A DNA stretch of 64,000 bases from Nansenia antarctica (Eukaryota; Chordata; Actinopteri; Argentiniformes; Microstomatidae), in contig OZ022346.1 in NCBI GenBank assembly GCA_963989245.1, forward strand, positions 55,114,430 through 55,178,429. The letters are read 5' to 3'. Below are positions 1-12,100 of the stretch, one piece after another (the first letter of the stretch is position 1; each line of letters starts with the position of its first letter). The translations under genes and the position numbers were made by a program. Under the pieces are notes generated by a model that was given only the letters and a program-made list of their open reading frames with translations, was not told where the DNA came from and searched no databases.

Positions 1-1818
1 AGGGAGGGAGGGACTTAGTAGCGTTGTCTAGATTCAAGGCAGAGGTGGGTTTGGTTAGGGCTTTGGTAAGTCATTGTCGGGGCGAGAGGGGGAACAACGC
101 TGAAACACACCGATGCCTCACCATAGGTTTTTTGGGCATAAGAGAAATGCCAGTTTTGCGCAAGCCTTGACGCCACAATGCAGGACAGCTTGGCTCCGCC
201 ATAGGTAGGGGAGGAGTAATACAATCAGACTAAAGCCAACCAAGACAAGAGCCGTGATGAGAGAGGGGCGGTGGAGAGAGGGCGAGAGAGAGTAAGAGAT
301 AGAAGAAGAAAAAAAAGAGGAGAGTAGTGGATAGGGGAGAGCAAGAAACAGAGAGAGAAGATACTGTACAAACAGAAAGCAGCAGCAAGAGAAACACTTC
401 ATGGCACAGACAGAGAGATTTTTAAGGCCTGGACACACCACACAATGTTTACTGACAAGGGAGTCGAGAGTCGCTTTTTTACGTCTCAGTTTATGAGTGA
501 CGGCTCTGTTGTATTAGAGCTTTGAAAGGACGATACACGTTGCTAGTCTCAAACTGGACGTTGTTAAGGATTGGGTCACTCTTGTTAGATTGCAGTTGTG
601 TGTGCGCGCGCTAGACATTAAAGAAGGAGAGGGGAGAAAAAGGGCATTTCTAAAAAAGATACTAAGAGCAATACTGAGGGTTCTGTCTTTGGAAATATCA
701 GGGAGAGTGGGGGACATATTTCATAGTCCGGATTTTGTCTTAAAGGGAGAGTCCACAAGCCAGGACGTGTAATCAGGTAAACAAATGATGAAACCAAACG
801 GGAGACATTTCCTTCTCATTACAGCATTACAGCATTCTCATTACAGCATGCGCACATGAGAACTTTCATAGGTCTTCGGGCCAATGGGGAAAACATGAGA
901 ATGTCAAAGAATGGGACTGTAGCCAGATAGCGGAGGGGAAACAAAAGGGAGCAGATAGACATGGCATTGTGTTTAGCCTAATAGTCATTGAGGGTCTAAT
1001 GGTGAGTAATGGTAGTGGCATTTATGGCAAGAGCAGTAATGCCCTTTGAGGAGAATAGGGCCACAGTGATTGGCTGATACGACTGAGGGTCAGAACAAAC
1101 CCATCCAGCCGCAGAACCTCATCTGGCCAGCAGAGGGCGGCAGACACATGGGGAAATCCTGTCATTCCATTATTTAATTCCATGCTGCTTTTTGAGTCTG
1201 TATTAATAATAACCACTACTGATACCCTTTGGCGTCTCGTTCTCCCCCAGCCAATAACAGGGATGGAGAGCACATTTACCCCCCCCCCGCTTTCCCTGTG
1301 CACTCCTGCCATGTTTGTGAAAGACCAGGCGCTCTTCTACTCTTCAACTAATCGTAACTCTCAGACTCCGGGCCGAGGCGTGACACTTGTTAGCGTTCTG
1401 TACACAGTGTACGGCGGTGTTGAGAGTGTTACTGTTCACCACGGTCAGTCTTCACATCAAACACAGCCTGGTTCATGTAAACCCCGTCACTTCAGACCAG
1501 CTTAAGATCGCCGGGTTTGTTGAAGCGGAGTTAAACTAAATAGATAGTGAATTATATTGATCTGTGTACGCTGGAGGCATGGGGATGACTGCTGGTGCCA
1601 GGGGCGCTCGCATGGATGGTGAATTCATACTGCAAGGAAAGCGAGCGCAGTCAGCGTGACACAGCGTGACACAGCGTGACCAGCGTGACGCGGTAACATC
1701 ACATCACTCTCTCGCAGCAGACGTAAGAAAGCTGCGACCGCTCGCTCAAGACAGTCGTGTCGATCTCTACCGAGAGACGTGTTGAAATCAAACGGTGTGT
1801 TTTGGTACTAGTGCCTAT
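1..1818. other. intron 9 sequence, nothing recognised
   Basis: Unique-looking intronic DNA of the minus-strand gene. It contains only a short GTGACACAGC-type tandem repeat near 1655-1690 and small purine runs near 240-360. Exon 10 of ppp1r12a was searched for and not found. Confidence 0.5.
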
Positions 1819-1854
1819 ATATACTCGGACAGTTATATACTCTGACAGTTATAT
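1819..1854. repeat. 16-bp minisatellite, left fragment
   Basis: Two full units of ATATACTC(G/T)GACAGTT followed by ATAT. The array continues at 2513, on the far side of the transposon at 1855-2512. Confidence 0.85.
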
Positions 1855-2512
1855 GTGTGGTGGCCTGGGAAAACCCTTCACATGGTGGCATTTTGACATT
1901 TTCATTTTTAAATATTTCCATAAATTAGAAGTTCTCAGCTATTCATAACTGGTTGAATGACTGAGATAGCCCTTTATTTTAAAAAGTTATGAGCATTTTA
2001 ATGTAGCATATCAAAAAAAGTGAAAGGGGAGAAATCCTCCCCTTTCTCCTCCGGGTCGGGGGAGGAGCCTATGCAGATCGGCCGGTCTCGTTAGTCTGCT
2101 TGTGATGCGGTGTTAGTCTGCTTGCCTCGTCGGTATGCGAGGGACAGATCCATTTGTGTGTCTTCTAGTTAAGATGTTATTACTTTATGCTTATTGTGAG
2201 CATCAGTAAACTGGCAATAACACAGGTGGAAGTATCGTCTCTCCTTTCGCTCATGTGTGCGTGCGTTGCTTAACTGAGAATGAGACACGTTCAACGTGAT
2301 GTTGTTTCGCTAGCAAACTACCCGCCACAAAAACATAAAAATAAGTACTTTCTCTTTTGTTTTCTTAAAATGTTTATTCACCATAATGTAGTATGGAGTT
2401 CAAAGTACTAGAATACCACATAATATCAAAATCGCCAAAATCGCGAAAATATTTGCTCTTTGCCACGAACGAACGCCAGCGACATCCGACGGGTTTTCCC
2501 AGGCCACCACAC
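1855..2512. mobile_element. 658-bp DNA transposon (MITE-like) inserted in a 16-bp minisatellite
   Basis: It has perfect 22-bp terminal inverted repeats: the left end begins GTGTGGTGGCCTGGGAAAAC, and 2491-2512 is its reverse complement. Both flanks are the same 16-bp minisatellite, and ATAT (1851-1854 and 2513-2516) fits a 4-bp target duplication. No transposase is recognisable. The superfamily is unassigned. Confidence 0.85.
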
Positions 2513-2608
2513 ATATACTCTGACAGTTATATACTCTGACAGTTATATACTCGGACAGTTATATACTCGGACAGTTATATACTCTGACAATTATATACTC
2601 GGACAGTT
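2513..2608. repeat. 16-bp minisatellite, right fragment
   Basis: Six units of ATATACTC(G/T)GACA(G/A)TT, continuous in register with the fragment at 1819-1854 once the transposon is removed. Confidence 0.88.
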
Positions 2609-2651
2609 ATATATTCTGCAGAATCAGATAAGACTGTTCCTGAGAAGTCGG

Positions 2652-2682
2652 GTGTGTGTGTGTGTGTGTGGGGGGGGGGGGA
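2652..2682. repeat. (TG)n followed by poly-G
   Basis: A short TG dinucleotide run joined to 12 Gs, about 25 bp from the exon 9 donor on its intron side. Confidence 0.9.
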
Positions 2683-2707
2683 CCTAGACCTATCCTCTAG
2701 GCCGTAC

Positions 2708-2850
2708 CTTCTTGACAGGCGAGGTGGGAGTCACCTGGTTAGTGGGGCTGGTCGGGGAGGTCGGGGAGGAGGACACCGTGATGCTGGCGGGCGCTGGCAC
2801 AGTGCTGGTACTGGTACTGTTGCTCACCGGAGCAGACGACTTGCTCTTGT
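2708..2850 (-). CDS. ppp1r12a: ppp1r12a exon 9 (Ser/Thr/Pro-rich segment), last exon in window
   Basis: 143 bp, phase 1 to phase 0. The acceptor is CCTCCCCAG before ACAAGAGC; the donor is AAGAAG followed by GTACGG. It encodes residues 386-433: [48 protein letters not shown]. The final TPTSPVKK matches the end of the corresponding mammalian exon. The acceptor is preceded by an exceptionally long C/T tract of about 95 nt on the transcript strand (2851-2946). I find no further coding exon in 1-2700. Confidence 0.93.
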
Positions 2851-4542
2851 CTGGGGAGGGAAAGAGAAGAGGGGAGGGGGGGTGGGAGGGAAGAGGGGAG
2901 GGGGGGTGGGGGGGAGGGAAAGAGAAGAGGGGAGGGGGGGTGGGGGGTACGAGTTATGGAAGGCACCACAAATCCTAAACCAACGCTGACAACATACATA
3001 CAACATTTTCATACAACAAATTCATGTGAATTAAATGGATACGGGGATGGAAAGGCCTTAAGACTTGACCTAATTCTAATGTAAGCCACGAGGCCAGGGG
3101 CCAAGGTTCTGAGTTCATACTGGGGCGAAGTCATTGAGTTCATTACTGTCCCGTCCATCTACCCTGACATCCACCTGTTGGGCAGCGGGCTCTGACTCTA
3201 ACCACTCTGGGCTCTGACTCTAACTACTCTAGGCTCTGACTCTAACTACTCTAGGCTCTGACTCTAACCACTCTAGGCTCTGACTCTAACTACTCTAGGC
3301 TCTGACTCTAACTACTCTAGGCTCTGACTCTAACTACTCTAGGCTCTGACTCTAACTACTCTAGGCTCTGACTAACTACTCTAGGCTCTGACTCTAACTA
3401 CTCTAGGCTCTGACTCTAACCACTCTAGGCTCTGACTCTAACCACTCTAGGCTCTGACTCTAACTACTCTAGGCTCTGACTCTAACCACTCTAGGCTCTG
3501 ACTCTAACCACTCTAGGCTCTGACTCTAACTACGAGTGTTTGCGGGTGAGAGGGGCTCTGACTAACTACGAGTGTTTGCGGGTAAGAGGGGCAACGTACC
3601 CGCTTCAGTCTCAGACTCAGAGTCTTCCTCCTCTTCCTCCTCGCTGGAGCAGCTGGACTCGTCCTTCTTGCCCTCCTCTTCCTCGTCCACCTTCTCCGGT
3701 TCCAGGGTCTCGATGCGCGGCGCGGTCTTCTCTGGCTCCATGAGGAGCGTCTCTTTGCTGGGAGGAACACACAGACAACCAGCACCAACGGGTCAGCGCC
3801 ACAGCCTAGTTGAAATGACTCCACTGGGAAACTATAACTCACACACTTCAGAAGGTTATGGTTTAAAATTGACCTGTTCTGGTATCGCAAACTAAAACAG
3901 CAGACATACATTTTTAACATGGCGTCACTGAGTTGTAGTGAACTTTCAGTGTGACATGGCTACCCTGGGGTGAGGACAACATAATAACAACATAATAACA
4001 ACATAACAGGCAGAATCAACCAGGACCATTTTAAGTAGTGTTGTTCCGATACCATTTTTTGATCCCGATCCCGATACCGATACCTGACCGTGCAGTACTT
4101 GCCGATACCGAGTACCGATCCGATATCACGGCGTTTGAAAAAACAAAACAAAAAAACATGTTTTTTGAGCCGCATACTCACCTCGATGTAAAATTATTGC
4201 TAACACTTAGTCTGGCACTGCTCAAAACCTTTGTAAAACTCGTAAAGTTTTTGTAAAACTTAAGTAAAAAAAAATAAAAATAAAAATAAAAAATAAAATA
4301 AAAAACTTCCGTTTTTGTAAAGTACTCGCCGATACCGATACCAGCATTTTTGTGCGTATCGGTGGCCATGCCGATACTAGTATCGGTATCGGAACAACAC
4401 TAATTTTAAGGGTTGATGGGAGGTTCAGATACTCATACTTGGTATCAGAGAGATACTCAAATACCCCAAAACAATACTAGTGTGCACTAAGGGCATTTTA
4501 AATGGTTTGACTGTTCGAGTACTGGCATAAAAACGTTTAAAA

Positions 4543-4586
<44 letters not shown>

Positions 4587-7500
4587 TATACAGTTTAACA
4601 TTTGCGCTTAGCGGGTAAGGCTAAGCGCAAAAGCGGAGATGTGAAGAAAAGTACTGCTGCATTTCAGCAATCAGCCAAAACATCAGCCAAATATGGGAGT
4701 CTATAAAAACACTAATCTGCTTTATTTGCAGCCTAATATAACCTGCTGAAGCTGCTATAGCTCGTCAGAACAACAGACACTAATGAGTCTGACTGGAGAG
4801 TCACAGTAAGCATGTTTCTGTTTGTCCTGAATTTGATTATTTCCTTGGCCTGTTGATGTGAGGCACTCCTTTCCAAACGTACAGAGTACCCATACGGGTA
4901 TCGACAGGTACAGAGTACCCATACGGGTATCGACAGGTGCCCAAAATGAGTACTCTACTTGTATTCAATCAGACATTCTTTTTATCACCAAATGAGGCTC
5001 TGTTCCCAGGCCAGGCCCTTTACCTTTTGAGAGATTTAATAGTTTGATTGTTGTCCCCAGTGGTTGTGGTTTCTATCAAGGGAGACTTCTTTACATCCTT
5101 CTTCTCGCTCATTAGCTGAAACAGGAAAATATGCATCGTTGTCACAATGGATTGCGGCTAGTTCCTGAGTCACTCATACAGGGAAATGGATTCAAGCTTC
5201 GTCATTGCACAGAGTAAAACTAAATCTATTTACCGTACGCTCTAGGCAAGGCGTCAGAGCCATTGAAGGAGACCCTGGAGCAAATAGGGGTTCAGTGCCT
5301 CGCTCAAGGACACTTCGACATGTGGCCCGCCGGGATTTGAACCGCTGCGAGCTGCCAACCTTGCGATCATTAGACGCTGGCTCTACCAGCTGAGCCACAG
5401 CCGCCCCATAAATATATATATATATACAGTATATATGTTACGGTACATGTGGGAATACGGTACATGTGGGAAAACTAGGGTTAGGGTTATGTGCTACGTC
5501 GACTTGTTACATGCTGGCATGTCTAACCCTAACCCTAACCCTACCCCTAACCCTAACCGTAGTTTTCCCACATGTACCGTAACATATATATATATATATA
5601 TCAAAAAAGCATTTGAGTTTCTGCAAGGGTGCCTGCAAACGTACAAGTATGACCCTCGGTTTCACTTTCCACAACTATATTAATAAGTGATGTCAGCAGG
5701 AGCCCCAAACAGGCTTACCAGGTTCTGTTTCTTCTGTAGCTCCTCTAAGTAGCCAACAACATCTTCATCTGCTACATCAAAAGCAGTCTGACCCTGAGGA
5801 CAAAAACACACAATTCTCAGAACAAGTATTACTGTACGAGAGAGAAGACCGCATGCACATACGCAGCTTTATTTGAAAAAGAGTACATGACATCATCCGT
5901 AGTCCAGAATTCAACTGATTCTAGGATGACATCCCGTTTCAAAAACAGTTTTTTCCCCTCTGCTATAAGGACTCTCAACACCTGACCCACTGCAATAACC
6001 CTGCCAGATGTACTGCACTTTATAAATTGTAGGGCTGTTACGATTAGTCGACGTCATCGACTACGTCAATACGTCGGTTTGCGTAATATGCGTCGGTTAG
6101 TCGGAAATGTTTTTTTTTTTTAAATAAGCAAAAAAAATAAGCAAAAATGAAATGGCCCATCACAGCAGTACGTCTGCAATGAACGAGCACCTCAAGCGAA
6201 AGCATCCTGGAGCTCTTTGTGAAGACAGCCACAAGATAGCACCACCGTAAGTCACCATTGTATTTCTGTTCACTTTTGAAAAATGGATAGCTACTAGCTA
6301 ATGTTACACAAGCAATGTAGCTCACCACAGTTTGTATGTCTTGTCTTCTGGTGTTAGTAACGTTAGCTATGTAGCTGGCTAGCTACGGTAGCCTATTGTC
6401 ATTGTGGTGCTCGCACCTACTGTATGTTATCTAGCTCGTAGCTCGCATGCTACGTTAGCATCAATTTAGCTAATCATAACATAGCAGCGAGAGTAACGTT
6501 AGCTAGCTATGTAGCTACTAGCTAGCTATGTGTTGTGGTGATGGACAGACTTCTAAATGGCCATGTTGGCATTCAAGTTGGCTAAACATAGCAGTGAGGT
6601 GGAAATTAAGGGGCCTACACATGTTTTTTTTTCTTTTTTTCGAACAGTATAAAAAAATATTTCCGTTAAATTAGTCGTTAGACTAATCGGAAAAGTAATC
6701 GCTAGATTAATCGTTAGAAAAATACTCGTTTGGGACAGCCCTAATAAATTGTAAATATGTTCTTGTCTTGTGGCTGTGTGTACCGTACATGTCCATGTGA
6801 TAGTTATGTGCAATGTGTGTGTGTTTTTTTGACACTGCTGTATTGAGCTTCCACCTGTACCGAAAACAAATTCCACCGACCTAGGTCGTGTGGTCATTAA
6901 ACGATTCATTCATTCATTCATTCATTCATATCCTACGTGGGTCTGGACACACTGTACTCACCACTTTATTGATGAGGTCCATGTCACACTGGTTCTCTAC
7001 CAATATCTTACAGGCCTCCTCTTTGCCCCAGTGTGAAGCAGCATGGAGTGGAGTCCAGCCGTCAAAGTCTTTAATATTTACATCATACCCTGCTTGGACT
7101 AACAGCCTGGAGGCAGAAGGGGGGGGGGGCAGAGAGAAACAAAAATAGTGTTTATGAGATTTAGCAAATCTGGTTCTTGGATTTGGTGCAGCAATCTAAT
7201 CTTGTCCGCGGTTGCCGTGGTTGCCAGGGTCCAGGCTTCTGGAACACCGCCAGCATTCTGTCCTTGTTGTATTCATGAGGCATAAACAAACCCTAAAAAC
7301 ACAACTCACAACTCAAAGATTTCTTAAAAATGTGGAAAAGCAAAACAAAGTGTGTGCAAAGATTCAACGCTCCCAATTTCACTAAATCACTTTCAGGCCA
7401 GGGAACGGTGGAGAGCTCTTGGAGTGTCTCCCATCGTGCATGACACGTCTTGGTGCCATCTAACTATGTCAGTGGAGTGGGTGGGAGCCATCTTGGCTCC

Positions 7501-9088
7501 ACTCCCAAGAGCAGATGGACGGGGTTCTGACAGGCCAGAGCAATAGATGTAATCATGATGAGCAAACACGCTGACCGAAAGCATTCAACAACTTGAGTCA
7601 TGGCTATTAGCAGCAGCCTCGAGCTAGGCCTACGTCAACAAACGCTTAACACTTAAGAAACATAACCTATGTGTCTTCATCTTAGTATCAGCATTAAGAA
7701 CAGTATAATGGGTCGATAATCCATAGAGGTGGACTATAGATTCGGCCACAACCCTAAGGAACCAGGGCTCGACAGTAACACTGTTTTACTTGCAAGTAAA
7801 ACTTTTGCCGGGTTTGTTTGCGCGAGCACGACGACGCTGCTAGATCATGGATCTGTTTACCTGTGTGCAGGAAGAACAACAGACGGCGCAGGCGCCAGAC
7901 TAGACTAGAGCATCGTGAGTGAAGATATTATCAAAGCGTACTCGCCTGTCGATCACCCGTACGCTTTGATAATATCTTCACTCACGATCATCTAGTCTAG
8001 TCTGGCGACGTCTGTTGTTCTTCCTGCACACAGGTAAACAGATCCAGGATCCAGCAGCGTCGTCGTCCTCGCGCAAACAAACCCGGCGAAAGTTTTACTT
8101 GCTCCGGACAAGTTAAACAGCGTTAATGTCGAGCCCTGGGAACTATAGTTGGTTCAAGAGGCAGCGTAGGCAAGTTGAGGGAAAGGCAGACTTACTTTAG
8201 CACCTCTGCGTATCCCTTAGCGGCGGCCACGTGGAGCGCCGTGCCCCCGGACTTGGCGTGTCGGACGTCCCCGATATGACCGCTGTTGAGCCACTGCCGG
8301 GCGTCCCTGAGCATGATCCGCTCCTCCTCCTTCCTGGCCGCCTCGATGTCCACGCCTGACAGGGAGGAGGGAGAGAGGTGACCATGGTTACTCTGAGGCC
8401 AGGGACTAACACATGTCCACGCCTGACAGGGAGGGAGGAGAAAGGTGACCATCGTTACTCTGAGGCCAGGGACTAACACATGTCCACGCCTGACAGGGAG
8501 GAGCAGAGAGAGGTGACCATCGTTACTCTGAGGCCAGGGACTAACACATGTCCACGCCTGACAGGGAGGAGGGAGAGAGGTGACCATGGTTACTCTGAGG
8601 CCAGGGACTAACACATGTCCACGCCTGGCAGGGAGGGAGGAGAGAGGTGACCATGGTTACTCTGAGGCCAGGGACTAACACATGTCCACGCCTGGCAGGG
8701 AGGGAGGAGAGAGGTGACCATCATTACTCTGAGGCCAGGGACTAACGGATGCTTAAAGGAGAGAGGTAGGCACTCCAACACTCCTCCACACCCCTCAGAC
8801 CTCCTCACGCACCCTCCGTTCTACTGCCACCAACCTCCTCAAGACCCCCAAGACCAAGCTCCGCACCATGGGAGATCGGGCCTTCTGCTGGGCTGCTCCC
8901 AGGCTGTGGAATGCTCTCCCTGACCACCTAAGGGCACCACAGTCTGTGGATGCTTTTAAACGAGGCCTTAAAACCCACCTTTTTAATAGAGCCTTTTTTT
9001 AGACTTTTAATTGAAAATGTTTATTGTTTTATCTTCTTGTTTTTAATTTACATAATTTCTTATGTAAAGTGCTTTTATAAATAAAATG

Positions 9089-9143
<55 letters not shown>

Positions 9144-12100
9144 ACACCTAAGCTCAACTAGGGACACAGAGTAGGAGGCAGAACTATGCCAAGACATGAT
9201 GCTGGTTGGTCGGTCTGTCCAACATCAAGCCCCGGGGAACTAACGTAAGCTGCTCAAAGGAGCCATTAGGCAAGGAGCCACAGGTATTCTTTCTTTTTGT
9301 TTATTTCTTTATCGTGTGTTCATGTGCCAATAACATAACATGAGACCGGGTGTTATAATCGTGTGTGTAAAAACTTCAAATCTATTTGATTTGGAGAACC
9401 GTTATTTCTTCTAGACACCGAAGGGACACTGAAGACACAAATTCTTGACAAACATGCCCTTGAGTTAACGTTCTACAGTCCAGAGTTAACGTTCTACAGC
9501 CCAGAGTTCTATTGAGTTAACGTTCTACAGTCCAGAGTTCTATTTCAAACTAAACTGCGATGAATGAAAGGTCAGATGGAGTTCCTGCAGTTGACACAGC
9601 AGAAATGTGACCTGGAACGTTGTATAAACACAGGCAAAACATGTTTAACTTAGACACTACTTGTTATTCTTTGCATGGTTATACATCAGATCCAAACCAC
9701 CTACTGTAGGCCTACACTTTAAGTAAATGTGATCTGCTTAAGGTTCAGCAGAGGAGTTAAAGGAAAGCTATCAACCCCCATTGTTCAACAATAACACTCC
9801 TTTCTGTACACTAGAGGCTGATGTTGAGCACCTGACCTCTGATGAATTGTTTACTCCTGAATTCTGTCCATTTTATTACAGCTCTTGGAGGAAAAAAAAC
9901 CATATGCCCTAAGCTTGCTATGTGGGTCAGTATGTCTAAGCTATAGTCTCTATACTGTAAAGGCTGCTGTGAGAACAGGCTTGTATTGTCTTGTTGACAC
10001 TGGGCTGGAAGGCGAGAAGGCAGACATTGGGAGAGCTTGTTCAGAGCTCGTTGAGTGTCTCCCTGCTCAGCTGAGAGCTGTCTGTACCCAGCTACATAAA
10101 CAATGAGCAGAAGTATACAGGCCAGGGTAGAAACCAACATGTCAGCTGATCCTAAAGGTTACCGTTTCTACATATCTCGTTCAGCCCGCAAATAAGCTCA
10201 ACTTAGTTTCCCCATTTCATGAATAGAGAAGTACTTGGCAGAAGAGGCAAATTAAGTCAAATCAGATATCGACAGGAGATTATGTCAAAGATCTAAAGTC
10301 ATAGGGAACAACAGCGTCTGAATTCAATCGGGAACAGATCGGGTTTTGGTCAAGTCAGTGGTGATTAAGTGCCTGGGTTAAGACTTCGCCTGTCACGGTT
10401 GATGAGATTAGTTGGCTGAACCATGAATGCAGAAAGCCGATTGTGAGTGTATGAGTTTGGCTGTATCAGGGTATATACAGGAATCTTGAGGTTAATTTCA
10501 ATACCTTTCTAAGACTTTTTAAAGACCTTGTCAATATTTTTCAAGACCTCACCGCCACTTCGAGCTGTAACTGTATACATCAGTGAGACCTTTAACTTAA
10601 CAGTTTTAGTTTGCAATAGACTAGATCACTATCATACAACAGAATGTCCGGTTCATCTTTGTTTTTTAATAAAACTAATACATTCACAAACTTTTACTAA
10701 TAGTTTTTAGGACTCAAACTCTTTGGACAGAGTCTAATTCAGAAAAATATCTACAAAATTCAAGACCTCATAAAATCGTGAGAAGACATTTGAATACTTA
10801 TTAAGGGTCTTGATTTTCCCCAAATTGATTTATCAACTTTTAATATTTTTCAAGACACCGCGGATACCCTGCATGAAGGCAAAAAGCAGATTGTGAGTGT
10901 GTGAGTTTGGCTGTATGGCCAGGCAGCGGTTAACTTCACCCAGAGGTCTGGCTCCGGGCCAGCGGAGGAGAGAACACAGGGGACAGTGGGACAGGGATCT
11001 GTCAGCTAGGGGAGCTCGCTCAGAATTCCTGCACAAATTCACTGACAGAGTCCTGCTTGTCTGCAGTGTGCACTGCTTTTCAAATCGTGGGAAGAAATCA
11101 GAAGACTCCAAAAGTCTCGAATGGTCTCCTAAGCCCAGGGACAAGAAGGTACTGTTTACTAGCTGCGCTTCAGGGCAGTCCCACATTAGTTTTGATGGCA
11201 TTGTGTGAATATCATCCTAAACTACAAGCCATACCCATTGCGTTTTACACTCTTCGTCGACGATAGCCTGTTGTTCACTATGACAGGCAGCCAAGACACA
11301 AGCCCATTTATAATAACGGTGTAATGGTAGGGTACATTTCTTTTATTAGGATAACCCCTTGAGATGAGGGTCTATACGGCAACAAACACTTGACTGAACA
11401 AATGAAATGGTCCAATTAAATAGGTACGTTGCAGTACAGCACAGAACAGTGAGATGGGCTGGATAAATGGGTTCAAGCTGGCCCAGGGGTCAGAGTGGAG
11501 GGCAGAAGGCTCTGTGGCTGCAGTGTTCAGCAGCACTCTGCCCTTCAGTACACTGGGCTGTCATAGTGGATATCAATTAGGCCTTTATTTCTCTGGGCTG
11601 CTCAGCGCACAGCCAGCACTGCTGGAACGTGACTGTAGTACTAAAGGTTAGAGATGGACACAGAGCATGGTTGACAAACACCATCACAGGGAGAGGAATC
11701 TAGAGTTTAATAATGGGATTCTAAAACTGTCTAATTACTTTACATTCTTAAATGACTGTGTATTTAAGAAAGGGCATTTTTCTGTAACCTGTCTCTACAA
11801 GGAGTGTCTACCGTCGAAGTGTAGTTAGTAGAAGTAAGTGTAGAAGTAAATATGCAAGGAACACAATCAATTATTGAGACTTTCTTCAAAAGGAGGACAC
11901 ACGTTGTTAAATTGTGTCCACGACAATAGGGAATATGATCTACTGCAGTGGAAGGACAAATGTTTTATAGAAATGCTTAGGGAGTCGCCTTAACTAGTTC
12001 TATAAAAAGCAGGACGACTAATATACCCTAAATAATATACCCTGAATCAGACCCTAAAGCAGCCTGGTGGAGAAGCTGGCAGCAAAGCTGATTTTAGGCT

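Noticed and set aside
1..2700. Exon 10 of ppp1r12a
   Set aside because: Searched on the minus strand for the conserved TWRLGLRKTGSYG-type segment of the family and found nothing; it must lie outside the window.
5270..5407. tRNA gene on the minus strand
   Set aside because: A and B boxes are present but the sequence runs into a SINE body, with no complete cloverleaf or terminator; called a SINE.
8192..8614. 140-codon ORF joining minisatellite units to exon 4
   Set aside because: The part right of 8355 is intronic minisatellite; exon 3 splices in frame to 8355. The splice-site copies themselves are reported as a finding.
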